A stretch of 64,000 nt of DNA from the NCBI GenBank assembly GCA_021770755.1, contig JAETQI010000006.1, forward strand, positions 1-64,000. Direction: 5' to 3'. This stretch comes from Lachnospiraceae bacterium (GTDB lineage: Bacteria; Bacillota; Clostridia; Lachnospirales; Lachnospiraceae). Below the pieces are notes generated by a model that saw nothing but the letters and a program-made list of their open reading frames with translations, made no database searches and was not told the DNA's origin. Both the position numbers and the translations under genes were made by a program. Of the stretch, positions 50,657 to 59,740 are shown piece by piece. The stretch's first letter is position 1; every line of letters begins with the position of its first letter.

Positions 50657-50792
50657 TTTTAGGTAGATATTTCTTTCAGTTTGTGCTATCTTATAAATAG
50701 GAGCGTGTAACGGTGCGGTGCGAACTGTTGCATTGCGGTATATCATGATAGCGTCAGAGTCCGAGCATGGCTCTGTCAGAATGGAGGATGCG

Positions 50793-52346
50793 ATGAAGTG
50801 CGATGTAATCTACAGGACTTCCACAAGTTTTGTGGTAGAGATCAGGGAAAACGGTTATTTTTCGTCAGAACAGGAACATGAGATCTATGTGAACGGAAAC
50901 CTTGCGGAGAGGAGCGACCGGAACGTAGCGACCGTGTTCGGGCTGGAGCCGGCGACCACGTATGAGGTACGGATCAGGTGCGGGTCTGATGAGAGTGAAA
51001 CGTTCAGCGTCACGACTGCGGAGGAGTATGTCACGCTGAACGTCAGGGATTTTGGCGCGAAGGGCGACGGTGAGACAGATGATACGCTCTTTATACAGTG
51101 TGCCATCAACGCGTGTCCCAAGGGTGGAAGGGTTTACATACCAGCGGGCGTGTACAGGATCTGTCCGCTTTTCCTAAAGAGCGATCTGGTGCTGGAAATC
51201 GGCAAGGACGCGACGCTCTCCGCGTTCACAGACAGAATAAAATTCCCGATTCTGCCAGGTAAGATCGAGTGTGTCGACAAGGAAAAAGAATACCTGCTCG
51301 GCACTTGGGAGGGCGATCCGCTCGACATGTTTGCAGGCATCATCACGGGTATTAATGTGGAGAATGTCGTGATCACAGGACAGGGGACGATAGACGGCTG
51401 TGCAAGCCGTGAAAACTGGTGGCATGATCCCAAAGTAAAGCGCATCGCGTGGCGTCCGAGAATGATCTTTCTGAACCACTGTAAGAATGTTGTTCTGCAC
51501 GGCATCACAGTGAAGAACAGTCCTTCATGGAACATTCACCCGTATTTTTCAGAGGATCTGAAGTTTATCGGCATCTCTGTCCTCGGACCGAAGGATTCAC
51601 CAAACACAGACGGCTTAGATCCTGAGTCCTGCAAAAATGTCGACATCATCGGCGTTTATTTTTCCGTTGGTGATGACTGTATCGCGATCAAATCCGGCAA
51701 GATCTACATGGGTGCAAAGTATAAGACGCCTTCGGAGAATCTCACGATCCGGCAGTGCTGTATGCGTGACGGGCATGGATCGATCACCATCGGAAGCGAG
51801 ATGGCAGGCGGCGTGAAGAACCTCAATGTCGAGAACTGCCTGTTCCTGCACACAGACCGGGGACTCCGCATCAAGACCAGGCGCGGCCGCGGCAGGGATG
51901 CCATCGTGACAGGTATCCGGTTTGAAAATATCATCATGGATCATGTGATGACGCCGGTGGTGATGAACTCTTTTTATTTCTGTGACGCGGACGGACATTC
52001 TGACTATGTGCAGTCCAAGGAATTTCACCCTGTGGATGAGAGGACGCCGTATCTTGGAGATTTCCTTTTCAGGAATCTGCAGGCGACAAACTGTCATGCT
52101 GCGGCTTCTTACCTGTATGGGCTGCCGGAGCAGAAGATTCATCATGTGGTGTTTGAGAATGCTTCGTTTTCTTTTGCGGAGAATCCCACGGCAGGCGTTC
52201 CGGCAATGATGGACGGTGTGGACAAACAGACCAACACAGGTATTTTTGCAAGGAATATTGAGACGTTGGAGCTGAAAAATGTTACGGTAACCGGGCAGAA
52301 TGGTGATGCTGTGATCAGTGACGGGATTGACCGACTTGTTCAATGA
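50793..52346 (+). CDS. Glycoside hydrolase family 28 polygalacturonase-type enzyme
   Basis: The protein has 517 residues from ATG 50793 (GGAGG upstream). A fibronectin-like N-terminal stretch (residues 1-80) is followed by the right-handed beta-helix: NVRDFGAKGDGETDDTLFIQ, FLNHCKNVVLHGITVKNSPS, NTDGLDPESCKNVDIIG and GDDCIAIKSGK (catalytic aspartates), DGHGSITIGSEMAGG, and RGLRIKTRRGRG. No signal peptide, so it probably acts on imported oligogalacturonides. First of four pectin genes. Confidence 0.93.
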   Translation: MKCDVIYRTSTSFVVEIRENGYFSSEQEHEIYVNGNLAERSDRNVATVFGLEPATTYEVRIRCGSDESETFSVTTAEEYVTLNVRDFGAKGDGETDDTLFIQCAINACPKGGRVYIPAGVYRICPLFLKSDLVLEIGKDATLSAFTDRIKFPILPGKIECVDKEKEYLLGTWEGDPLDMFAGIITGINVENVVITGQGTIDGCASRENWWHDPKVKRIAWRPRMIFLNHCKNVVLHGITVKNSPSWNIHPYFSEDLKFIGISVLGPKDSPNTDGLDPESCKNVDIIGVYFSVGDDCIAIKSGKIYMGAKYKTPSENLTIRQCCMRDGHGSITIGSEMAGGVKNLNVENCLFLHTDRGLRIKTRRGRGRDAIVTGIRFENIIMDHVMTPVVMNSFYFCDADGHSDYVQSKEFHPVDERTPYLGDFLFRNLQATNCHAAASYLYGLPEQKIHHVVFENASFSFAENPTAGVPAMMDGVDKQTNTGIFARNIETLELKNVTVTGQNGDAVISDGIDRLVQ

Positions 52347-52418
52347 TCAGAGAATAAATATTTGTTCGAAAAAGGTGAATTTATACATTGGGACTTTGGC
52401 GAAAAGGAGTTGTGCTGC

Positions 52419-53561
52419 ATGGCAATAGATATCATAGAAAAATATGTAAATGAACTGATCGACCGGAGCACGCTGGATGAACCAGTGTGGAATATTGAGA
52501 AGATACGGGCTGGGAAAAAGGCTTCGTGGGATTATATCGACGGCTGTATGATCATGTCCCTGCTGGAACTATATAAGGTGACGGACAACGAAAAGTATTT
52601 TGAGTTTGCCGAGAAGTATATCGACCACCGGATTCAGGAGGACGGTACGATCATCGGTTACAACAAGGACGAGCTGAATCTTGACAATATCAACGAGGGC
52701 AAGAACCTGTTTACCCTTTATGACCTGACTGGCAAGGAAAAGTATGCCAGGGCAACAGAGAAGATTTACCAGCAGATTCTTGAGATGCCCCGCACAAAAG
52801 AGGGGAATTTCTGGCACAAAAAGATCTATCCCAACCAGGTCTGGCTGGACGGACTGTATATGGCACAGCCCTATTACATGGAGTATGAAAACCGTTTTAA
52901 TGACAGGAAGAATTACAAGGATATCTTCACACAGTTCTTCAATGTGGAGAGGAACCAGAAAGACAGGGAGACAGGGCTGTACTATCATGCCTATGACTCT
53001 GAGCGGCTCATGTTCTGGGCAGATAAAGAGACCGGACTCTCACAGAATTTCTGGCTTAGGGCGCTCGGCTGGTTTTCGATGGCGCTGCTCGACACGCTGG
53101 CGCTTGCGGACACCGCGTATCCCGAATACGATCATCTGCTGAAAATGTATCAGGAGCTGATCGATTCCATGCTGAAATACCAGTCTCCGGAGGGTATGTG
53201 GTATCAGGTGCCGAACTTCCCGGGCAGGGAGAAAAACTATCTGGAGACGAGCGGAAGTTCGATCATGGCATACTGTCTGATGAAGGGGGCACGCCTGGGA
53301 TATCTTCCGGAAGCATACCGTGACAATGGTGTAAGGGCTTTCAGAGGAATCTGTGACACATACCTCTCCACAGTGGAGGGAGAGATGAGCCTTGGCGGCA
53401 TCTGTCTCGTGGCAGGTCTGGGACCAGACGACAATCCAAGGCGGAACGGGACATATGAGTACTATATGTCAGAACCGATCGTAAAAGACGACGCAAAAGG
53501 AACCGCACCATTCCTGCTAGCCTATGCGGAGATGTTGAGACTGGAAGAAGAGAATGCTTAG
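52419..53561 (+). CDS. GH105 unsaturated rhamnogalacturonyl hydrolase
   Basis: The protein has 380 residues from ATG 52419 (AAGGAG 9 bases upstream). YteR/RhiN-type features: WDYIDGCMIMSLLELYKVTD, WLDGLYMAQPYYMEYE, the YYHAYD helix, FWLRALGWFSMALLDTLAL and ETSGSSIMAYCLMKGARLGY. The enzyme releases unsaturated galacturonate from oligosaccharide ends in the cytoplasm. It belongs to the pectin operon with GH28 and CE8. Confidence 0.92.
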   Translation: MAIDIIEKYVNELIDRSTLDEPVWNIEKIRAGKKASWDYIDGCMIMSLLELYKVTDNEKYFEFAEKYIDHRIQEDGTIIGYNKDELNLDNINEGKNLFTLYDLTGKEKYARATEKIYQQILEMPRTKEGNFWHKKIYPNQVWLDGLYMAQPYYMEYENRFNDRKNYKDIFTQFFNVERNQKDRETGLYYHAYDSERLMFWADKETGLSQNFWLRALGWFSMALLDTLALADTAYPEYDHLLKMYQELIDSMLKYQSPEGMWYQVPNFPGREKNYLETSGSSIMAYCLMKGARLGYLPEAYRDNGVRAFRGICDTYLSTVEGEMSLGGICLVAGLGPDDNPRRNGTYEYYMSEPIVKDDAKGTAPFLLAYAEMLRLEEENA

Positions 53562-53622
53562 GCTCCGCATAGGCTTGTGTTTGCGGAGAAAGCGTAACCT
53601 CATATGTGAAAGGCACTTGATC

Positions 53623-54600
53623 ATGGAGAAAAGAGAATTGTATGTAGATATCGGCGGCGGACAGCAGTTTGCCAGGATCGGCGACGCGCTTGAGGCGGCA
53701 AGGCAGTATGCTGCTGCCTCGCCGCATACGGAGATGGAGGTTGTCATACATATTGCGCCAGGTGTTTACAGAGAACGCCTTGAGATAAAGCAGGATCATA
53801 TCTCGTTCATCGGCACAGACGCAGAACGGACGAAAATCACTTATTCGGACGGGGCGCTGGATCTGATGCCGGAGGGCGATAAGCGCGGCACCTTTCGGAC
53901 GCCGAGCGTCTTTATCGACGCGGATCATTTTTACGCCTGTGATATTTCGTTCTGCAATGAGGCGGGGCAGGGCAATAAGGTCGGACAGGCGCTCGCAGTG
54001 TACGCGGACGGGGATCATCTGGTCTTCGAACATTGTCGGTTTGACGGCCATCAGGACACGCTCTTCACAGCGCCGCTGCCGAAAAAGGAGAAACAGACGG
54101 GCGGTTTTAAAGGGCCAAAAGAATTTGCGCCCAGGCGCATTGGCAGACATCTGTACAAGGACTGTTATATCGCCGGGAATGTTGATTTTATCTTTGGCAG
54201 TGCAACGGCATATTTTGAGAACTGTGAGCTGTTCATGAAACAGCGAAAGGGCGAGATCAATGGTTACGTGACAGCGCCGTCGACTTACGAGGGACAGAGA
54301 TACGGTTATGTGTTCCGGGACTGCCGCTTTACAAGTGATTGTCCGCCTGAAAGCGCTTACCTTGGCAGGCCGTGGAGGAATTTCGCGCGGTGTGTCATCA
54401 TTCATTCTGAGATCGGCGCGCATATCCGCAAAGAAGGCTGGCACGACTGGGATAATAAGGAAGCGTGGGATACCATGTTTTTTGCGGAGTATGGCAACTA
54501 TGGGGAAGGCGCAGGGACAAAGCAGCGCGCGCCGTTCGTGAAAATACTCACCGAGGCGGAAGCCGCAGTGTATACCCGGGAGAATGTGATCGGGTTTTAG
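53623..54600 (+). CDS. Pectin methylesterase (CE8)
   Basis: The protein has 325 residues from ATG 53623. Signatures: FCNEAGQGNKVGQALAVYAD, the CRFDGHQDTLFT region, GNVDFIFGSATAYFENCEL (catalytic Asp), and YLGRPWRNFARCVII. No signal peptide is present, so it may act on imported fragments. It removes methyl groups from galacturonans, making them accessible to GH28 and GH105. It ends 16 bases before the epimerase. Confidence 0.93.
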   Translation: MEKRELYVDIGGGQQFARIGDALEAARQYAAASPHTEMEVVIHIAPGVYRERLEIKQDHISFIGTDAERTKITYSDGALDLMPEGDKRGTFRTPSVFIDADHFYACDISFCNEAGQGNKVGQALAVYADGDHLVFEHCRFDGHQDTLFTAPLPKKEKQTGGFKGPKEFAPRRIGRHLYKDCYIAGNVDFIFGSATAYFENCELFMKQRKGEINGYVTAPSTYEGQRYGYVFRDCRFTSDCPPESAYLGRPWRNFARCVIIHSEIGAHIRKEGWHDWDNKEAWDTMFFAEYGNYGEGAGTKQRAPFVKILTEAEAAVYTRENVIGF

Positions 54601-54616
54601 ATTAGGAGGAAAAACA

Positions 54617-55453
54617 ATGCAGTTTGGAATTAGGTTACACGATGCCGTGCAGGCACCGGTCGAGGAACGGTTAAAGATTGTAAAAGAACAGGGATTTACC
54701 TGTGCACATGTAGCGCTGTCAAAAGTGATCAGCGAAAATTCCGTGGCGCCGGAAGCGCTTACACCCGGTTATGCCATGTACTTACGGCGTTTGTTTGGCA
54801 AATATGAGCTGGACTGTGCAGTTCTTGGCTGCTATCTGAATCTGGCGACTCCTGACGCCGCGCAGTTAAAGGCAGCGCAGGAGAAATATATGGCAAATAT
54901 ACGCTTTGCGGCGCATCTCGGCGCGGGCGTGGTCGGTACGGAGACCGGCGCACCCAATGTGGAATACAAGTTCGAGGAGGCGTGCTGGAATGAAGAGTCC
55001 CTGCAGATCTTTATCAGGAATCTCAGACCTGTCGTAAAGTACGCAGAGCAGATGGGCGTGCTTGTGGCGATCGAGCCAGTCGTGCGTCATATCGTGTGCA
55101 ACCCTGTCCGCGCAAGGCGGGTGCTCGACGAGATCGGATCCCCGAATCTCCGGATCATCTTAGATCCGGTAAATCTTTTGGAGATCTATAATTATGAAAA
55201 ACAGGACGAGATCATCGACGAGGCGATCGAGCTGCTCGGGAAAGATATCGCGGTGCTGCATGTGAAGGATTTTGCCATAACGGATGGCAGACTGGTGTCC
55301 GTACCTGTAGGACAGGGACAGTGCCACTGGGACAGGATCATGCCTTATATGAAGAAGGAAAAGCCTTATATGCATGCCACGCTCGAGGACACCAGACCGG
55401 ACAATGCGGTGGCGGCGCTGAAATATATTTCTGAAATTTATCGGAATGCATAG
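54617..55453 (+). CDS. Sugar phosphate isomerase/epimerase (TIM barrel)
   Basis: The protein has 278 residues, with AGGAGG upstream. AP_endonuc_2-type TIM barrel: FAAHLGAGVVGTETGAPN (about 95), VLVAIEPVVRHIVCNPVR, NLRIILDPVNLLEIYNY and DIAVLHVKDF (metal-binding residues E, D, H). In the pectin cluster it may process a galacturonate- or rhamnose-derived intermediate; exact substrate unknown. A terminator-like hairpin follows. Confidence 0.85.
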   Translation: MQFGIRLHDAVQAPVEERLKIVKEQGFTCAHVALSKVISENSVAPEALTPGYAMYLRRLFGKYELDCAVLGCYLNLATPDAAQLKAAQEKYMANIRFAAHLGAGVVGTETGAPNVEYKFEEACWNEESLQIFIRNLRPVVKYAEQMGVLVAIEPVVRHIVCNPVRARRVLDEIGSPNLRIILDPVNLLEIYNYEKQDEIIDEAIELLGKDIAVLHVKDFAITDGRLVSVPVGQGQCHWDRIMPYMKKEKPYMHATLEDTRPDNAVAALKYISEIYRNA

Positions 55454-55467
55454 TGAACTGTGAGTGT

Positions 55468-55502
55468 ACACCCCATGCGGAGGAAGTGAGCGCATGGGGT
55501 GT
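55468..55502 (+). terminator. Hairpin after the pectin operon
   Basis: ACACCCCATGCG and CGCATGGGGTGT, perfect 12-bp arms. No long T run. Confidence 0.7.
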
Positions 55503-55514
55503 CTCTGTAAATGC

Positions 55515-55838
55515 TCAGCTACTATTTTTCTTTTTATATTCTGTTCCCCATGAAGACATCGCGTCCAAGATCGGTTTTAAGCTCAGTCCTGTTTCGGTAA
55601 GCGTGTATTCTACCCGTGGCGGTACTTCGGGATAAACTTTGCGGGTAAGCAGTCCGCTGTCTTCCATTGAGCGTAGATTGGCAGTCAGTACTTTTTGTGA
55701 AATGTTTCCGACGGACTTTTTTAACTCTCCAAAACGCTTGGTACCTTCCAGCAGGTCGCGGATGATAAGAACCTTCCATCGGTCGCTGATCAGCATTAAA
55801 GTGGTTTCTACCGGGCAGGCAGGTAAATTTTTTTCCAT
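55515..55838 (-). CDS. HxlR-family redox/aldehyde-responsive regulator
   Basis: The protein has 107 residues from ATG 55838, after GGGGGAT. The HxlR domain is complete: CPVETTLMLISDRWKVLIIRD (Cys near residue 8 is the usual redox sensor), LLEGTKRFGELKKSVGNIS, LTANLRSMEDSGLLTRK and PPRVEYTLTETG. It is divergent from the macrodomain gene, so it most likely controls that pair. Confidence 0.92.
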   Translation of the reverse strand: MEKNLPACPVETTLMLISDRWKVLIIRDLLEGTKRFGELKKSVGNISQKVLTANLRSMEDSGLLTRKVYPEVPPRVEYTLTETGLSLKPILDAMSSWGTEYKKKNSS

Positions 55839-55997
55839 CAAAAATCCCCCATTTCTTCACAATAGTATCCTTCTGGTAACTACGGCACAATAAAGTGCTT
55901 ACTTTACGTTTGCGCCCTACGGATATATTATAATCTTGCAAGCGGGAAAAAACAAGCCGAAAACGGAATCGTGAAATCGAAAAAAAAGGAGGATGTT

Positions 55998-56777
55998 ATG
56001 ACACAGCAAGAAAGACTTCTTTATCTGATCCAATATCTCATAAAGGAAAATGAGGAACTGAGATCTATAGATATTCCTGCGGAGGATACCGCGCGGAAAC
56101 GCTTCCTGCGCGCTCTTATGAATGTTCGTCCGCCAAGGGCAGTTACAAATGAGTTTCTGAAAATACAGGACGAATATCTGCAGGAGGAAAAAAACGGGAA
56201 AGGCATCGTTTCTTTAGCGGATATCCCGTTTGAAAAGTCCGGGATCTATCTGTGGCAGGGAGACATAACACGCTTGTCGGTAGACGCTATTGTAAATGCT
56301 GCGAACAGCGCTATGCTGGGCTGTTTTGTTCCCTGCCACGGGTGTATTGACAATGCCATTCACTCTGCCGCCGGTATCGGGCTTCGCCTGGAATGTTCCC
56401 GTATCATGGAAAAGCAGAAAGTGAAAGAGCCTGCGGGAAAAGCCAAAATAACAGGAGCCTATAATCTTCCCTGCCGTTACGTTCTCCATACGGTCGGTCC
56501 GATCATCTATGGGGAAGTCACGCAAAGGGATCGGAACCTGTTAGCGGACTGTTACCGGTCCTGTCTGGAGCTTGCGGCAGAACATCAGTTGAAAAGTGTT
56601 GCTTTTTGCTGCATTTCTACGGGAGAATTTCATTTTCCAAATGAAGCGGCCGCCGAGATAGCAGTCCAGACGGTAAGAGATTATCAGAGAAAAAATCCAG
56701 GTGATATGGAGGTGGTTTTCAATGTTTTCAAAGATTGCGACTATGAGATCTACAGACGCTTATTGGGATCGTATTGA
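55998..56777 (+). CDS. Macrodomain protein-ADP-ribose hydrolase (zinc-type)
   Basis: The protein has 259 residues from ATG 55998 (GGAGG 6 bases upstream). After a helical N-terminal part, the macrodomain (about residues 80-255) has LWQGDITRLSVDAIVNAANS, AMLGCFVPCHGCIDNAIHSA (with the extra Cys/His of the zinc-dependent class), GIGLRLECSRIM, LPCRYVLHTVGP and CISTGEFHFPNEAA. It removes ADP-ribose from proteins. It overlaps the SirTM gene by 56 bases. Confidence 0.93.
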   Translation: MTQQERLLYLIQYLIKENEELRSIDIPAEDTARKRFLRALMNVRPPRAVTNEFLKIQDEYLQEEKNGKGIVSLADIPFEKSGIYLWQGDITRLSVDAIVNAANSAMLGCFVPCHGCIDNAIHSAAGIGLRLECSRIMEKQKVKEPAGKAKITGAYNLPCRYVLHTVGPIIYGEVTQRDRNLLADCYRSCLELAAEHQLKSVAFCCISTGEFHFPNEAAAEIAVQTVRDYQRKNPGDMEVVFNVFKDCDYEIYRRLLGSY

Positions 56778-57588
56778 GAAAGTGAAAATAAAGATACAGC
56801 GTGCAGACGCTGTCCTGATCGGCGCAGGCGCAGGGTTGTCTGCTTCTGCCGGATTTACGTATTCCGGGAAACGGTTTGAAGACAATTTCCCGGATTTCAT
56901 CGCAAAATATCATTTTAGGGATATGTATTCAGCGGGATTTTATCCCTACAAAACATTGGAAGAGCATTGGGCGTACTGGAGCCGTTATATTTTTATCAAC
57001 CGTTACCAGCGTGCACCTAAAAGCGTCTACGATGATTTGTTTCATCTGGTACAGGGAAAGGATTATTTTGTACTGACTACAAATGTAGATCATTGTTTTC
57101 AAAAGGCAGGTTTTGATAAGAACAGGTTATTTTATACACAGGGCGATTATGGATTGTGGCAATGTTCAAAGCCTTGTCACGATAAAACTTATGATAACGA
57201 GTCCATTGTGAAAAAAATGGTTGCCGAACAAAAAGATATGCGTGTTCCGTCCGAGCTGGTCCCGCATTGTCCGGTTTGCGGTGCGCCTATGTCAATGAAT
57301 TTAAGGGCAGACGATACCTTTGTTGAAGATAACGGCTGGCATATGGCGGCAGACAGGTATCAGACCTTTGTGAACCGTCATAAGGATCTGAATATTGTAT
57401 ATTTGGAATTGGGCGTTGGCGGTAACACGCCGGGGATCATCAAGTACCCGTTCTGGCGGATGACGGCGGAGAATCCGAAGGCAACATATGTCTGCGTGAA
57501 TAATGGGGAGGCGGCCTGCCCGCGGGAGATTGCAGGGCAGTCGGTCTGCATTGACGGGGATATCGGGGAGATTTTGCTGAAAATGTGA
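56722..57588 (+). CDS. SirTM-class sirtuin (protein ADP-ribosyltransferase)
   Basis: The protein has 288 residues from ATG 56722, after GGAGG. Sirtuin features: IGAGAGLSASAGFTYSG (about residues 30-46), YFVLTTNVDHCFQKAGF, zinc cysteines CSKPCH and HCPVCG, and ELGVGGNTPGIIKYPFWRM. SirTM enzymes modify partner proteins with ADP-ribose and are reversed by the linked macrodomain protein. The usual lipoylated GcvH-like target and LplA genes are not nearby, so the substrate here is open. Confidence 0.92.
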   Translation: MFSKIATMRSTDAYWDRIEKVKIKIQRADAVLIGAGAGLSASAGFTYSGKRFEDNFPDFIAKYHFRDMYSAGFYPYKTLEEHWAYWSRYIFINRYQRAPKSVYDDLFHLVQGKDYFVLTTNVDHCFQKAGFDKNRLFYTQGDYGLWQCSKPCHDKTYDNESIVKKMVAEQKDMRVPSELVPHCPVCGAPMSMNLRADDTFVEDNGWHMAADRYQTFVNRHKDLNIVYLELGVGGNTPGIIKYPFWRMTAENPKATYVCVNNGEAACPREIAGQSVCIDGDIGEILLKM

Positions 57589-57782
57589 TTGAACTGCTTA
57601 AAAATTTTGCTTACGCTCCTTCAAAGGCAAATCTGACTTACTACCGGGATTCCAATGCAAAAGAAATCGATATATTTGTGGAAGAAAATGGCATCATCCA
57701 TCCTTTGGAAATAAAAAAATCAGAAAATCCTAGATCATCTCAAAAATATGTGAATATCGGCAACGAAATCACACTTTTTTGA
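57585..57782 (+). pseudogene. DUF4143-type ATP-binding protein, C-terminal remnant
   Basis: A 65-codon frame, NFAYAPSKANLTYYRDSNAK followed by EIDIFVEENGIIHPLEIKKS, is the nuclease-like end of AAA/DUF4143 proteins. It starts inside the SirTM stop without a ribosome site and is truncated after ENPR. Same family as the remnant at 42508. Confidence 0.7.
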
Positions 57783-57789
57783 AAAAATA

Positions 57790-57818
57790 TTGACAAAAGC
57801 AGTACAAAATTATATAGT
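57790..57818 (+). promoter_or_regulatory. Promoter TTGACA-17-TATAGT
   Basis: Strong hexamers with 17-base spacing upstream of the XRE gene at 57851. Confidence 0.8.
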
Positions 57819-57850
57819 GCTGATAGGATTTGAAAGGAGGCAGAAGTGGG

Positions 57851-58123
57851 ATGTTACAATATAAAATAGATGTAATTCATGAATTGGTAAAAGTCGGGAT
57901 AAATACCACAACCGCGAAGAAAAGTGGAATTTTTGGACAGGATACCATGCGGAAATTTAGGAACGGCGATACAAAAATATCTCTGGAAGTGCTCAACCGT
58001 TTGTGTTGTGTTTTGGAAATGCAGCCGAGGGACATAATAAAATTTGTGGAAACAGATGAGGATAGAGAGAAAATAATCTCAAAAATATGTGAAAAGGCTA
58101 TAGAATATCACACAAATATGTGA
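57851..58123 (+). CDS. XRE-like small regulator
   Basis: The protein has 90 residues, starting at ATG 57851 (AAAGGAGG about 13 bases away). The HTH lies in LVKVGINTTTAKKSGIFGQDTMRKFRNGDTKISLEVLNRLCCVLEM, typical of small YozG/Cro-type regulators that lack a separate effector domain. Followed by a small coiled-coil gene. Possibly a remnant of another accessory insert. Confidence 0.75.
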   Translation: MLQYKIDVIHELVKVGINTTTAKKSGIFGQDTMRKFRNGDTKISLEVLNRLCCVLEMQPRDIIKFVETDEDREKIISKICEKAIEYHTNM

Positions 58124-58187
58124 TATTCTATAATTGCCTAAAGGAATATAGAGGATAATAACCCAAAAAGGGAGAAAGGAGAGTAAA

Positions 58188-58340
58188 GTGGAAGTCATGA
58201 CAGATAGACAGTATGATGGAATTCTGCAAATGATTGAGATGATTGTTGGGAGCTGCAAGGACTTAGACGAGGCAAAAGCAAAGATAGCAGCTCTTCGACG
58301 CGATAGGCAGGAAAAAACAGAAAAGGAAACGACTGAATAA
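58188..58340 (+). CDS. Small coiled-coil protein
   Basis: The protein has 50 residues from GTG 58188 (AAAGGAG 7 bases upstream). Helical and charged (DGILQMIEMIVGSCKDLDEA then KAKIAALRRD). It follows the XRE gene and may be its partner. A GC hairpin (GGGCGGC/GCCGCCC, 58348-58371) follows. Below the ORF cutoff. Confidence 0.55.
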   Translation: MEVMTDRQYDGILQMIEMIVGSCKDLDEAKAKIAALRRDRQEKTEKETTE

Positions 58341-58401
58341 CAGAAAAGGGCGGCGGATACAAAAGCCGCCCGATTCACAACAAATTATAGCAGATAACAA
58401 T

Positions 58402-59325
58402 TTAGTGTTCACAACAATTGATCCACTCTTCCATGAGGATATCAAATATATCGTTTAACCGCTTAATAATACTTCCATTTACTGGAATTTTTTTATCAAG
58501 AAATTGCATACCTCTTTCCCCCATGAAATCAATACAGTAAAGTAGGCAATAAAATACAAATGCTTTGTACTCTATCGTGTTTGGATGAATTTCATTTAAC
58601 AGATAATCAATATACCTGGTATCTAAATCCATATTGAGCAATGCAACCTTCGTTAGTGCAACAAAGGTAAGCATATCACCCAATCCTAACCAATCAATAT
58701 CTATTATTCCGGATACTTTTCCCTCATAAATCAGTAAATTTTTTGTGCTAATATCATCCAAATATGGTGTCGGTCGAACCGCATCCAGATATTCCTTTAT
58801 TTCTTGTCGAATTTTTTTTATGGTATGTATTTTTTCAGTGTCAAAGTAACGTTTTCTTTTTATTCGCTCATTTGCACGATTCAACTGTTCATCAATAAAA
58901 CTGTTCCATGTCCACGCCGTGCCTGTTGGTATATCAATACTTGATACTCTTCGCTGTATCTCAACAACCTGTTTGGCAATTTGACTTTTCTCACTGTCAC
59001 TTAATACATCATAAACATTTCCAATATCGTCCCCAGGAATATGGGAAAGAATCAAATATGAATAGTCTTTGTAGGTTCCCTTCGATATCACAATCGGTAT
59101 CGGAATCTCACATACAGATAACTTGCTCAACCAATAAACAGTAGCTTTATAGGCATCCTCATCTTTACTGCACCTGAGAATAAACTTTTCAGTAGCCGTA
59201 GAAACGGCAAATACATAGTTCGCAATACCGACGCTGCACCGTTCTATTTGAACGACATTCTTTTTTGTATTGTTTTCAAAGATTATAACTGCTTCTTGAC
59301 AATCCATAATGTATTTGCACCCCAT
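58402..59325 (-). CDS. Aminoglycoside-phosphotransferase-like kinase
   Basis: The protein has 307 residues. APH/choline-kinase fold: FILRCSKDEDAYKATVYWLS (Lys region), YSYLILSHIPGDDIG, catalytic loop YLDDISTKNLLIYEGKVSGI (Asp and Asn in place of the usual HGDxxxxN), and IDIDWLGLGDMLTF (Mg-binding Asp). Low GC relative to neighbours, so possibly acquired. The changed HGD motif makes drug modification uncertain; small-molecule kinase is the safe call. Confidence 0.8.
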   Translation of the reverse strand: MGCKYIMDCQEAVIIFENNTKKNVVQIERCSVGIANYVFAVSTATEKFILRCSKDEDAYKATVYWLSKLSVCEIPIPIVISKGTYKDYSYLILSHIPGDDIGNVYDVLSDSEKSQIAKQVVEIQRRVSSIDIPTGTAWTWNSFIDEQLNRANERIKRKRYFDTEKIHTIKKIRQEIKEYLDAVRPTPYLDDISTKNLLIYEGKVSGIIDIDWLGLGDMLTFVALTKVALLNMDLDTRYIDYLLNEIHPNTIEYKAFVFYCLLYCIDFMGERGMQFLDKKIPVNGSIIKRLNDIFDILMEEWINCCEH

Positions 59326-59435
59326 TCCCTATAAACTAACGAATAAATCCCGACTTATCGTTCTGTTTGTTCTCATTATACCACGATTCCGAGAGCGTGG
59401 AAATAGCGAGTTTTTCGGGCTAATTTCCTGACTAC

Positions 59436-59600
59436 ATGAAAGAAAGCCCCTGTCAATACCTGCTGCCGCTGGAACACAGACCGGAAGTGATGCTGCAGGC
59501 ACATATACAGCAAGTGATCTCAACTGAATTTCTGAAAGTCTTAGATGACAGGATATTATATTGCAAAAAAATAAAAAATGAAATTGCGGATTCATATTGA
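59436..59600 (+). CDS. Doubtful small frame in the gap 59326-59740
   Basis: A 54-residue frame (MKESPCQYLLPLEHRPEVML then QAHIQQVISTEFLKVL) has protein-like composition but no ribosome site. It may be the tail of a decayed gene. The rest of this gap shows no gene; the hydrogenase ribosome site GGAGG lies at its right end. Confidence 0.25.
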   Translation: MKESPCQYLLPLEHRPEVMLQAHIQQVISTEFLKVLDDRILYCKKIKNEIADSY

Positions 59601-59740
59601 AATATTGTTAAAAATATGTCAGAATAATACTGTCCACAGTCACCAAAGTTCCGGCAATGCGATACTGTATTGCCAGCGGTGCACTGGGGGCAGTATTTTA
59701 GTGATACTCAAGTTCGTTCGATACGCAGGAGGCATAGATT

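Noticed and set aside
51615-52343. 242-residue minus-strand ORF
   Set aside because: Antisense shadow of the GH28 gene.
53341-54444. 367-residue minus-strand ORF
   Set aside because: Antisense shadow of the GH105 and pectinesterase genes, no ribosome site or known motif.
58402-59325. Clear aminoglycoside-resistance gene
   Set aside because: The fold fits an APH-like kinase, but the catalytic HGD motif is changed, so a resistance call is not supported.
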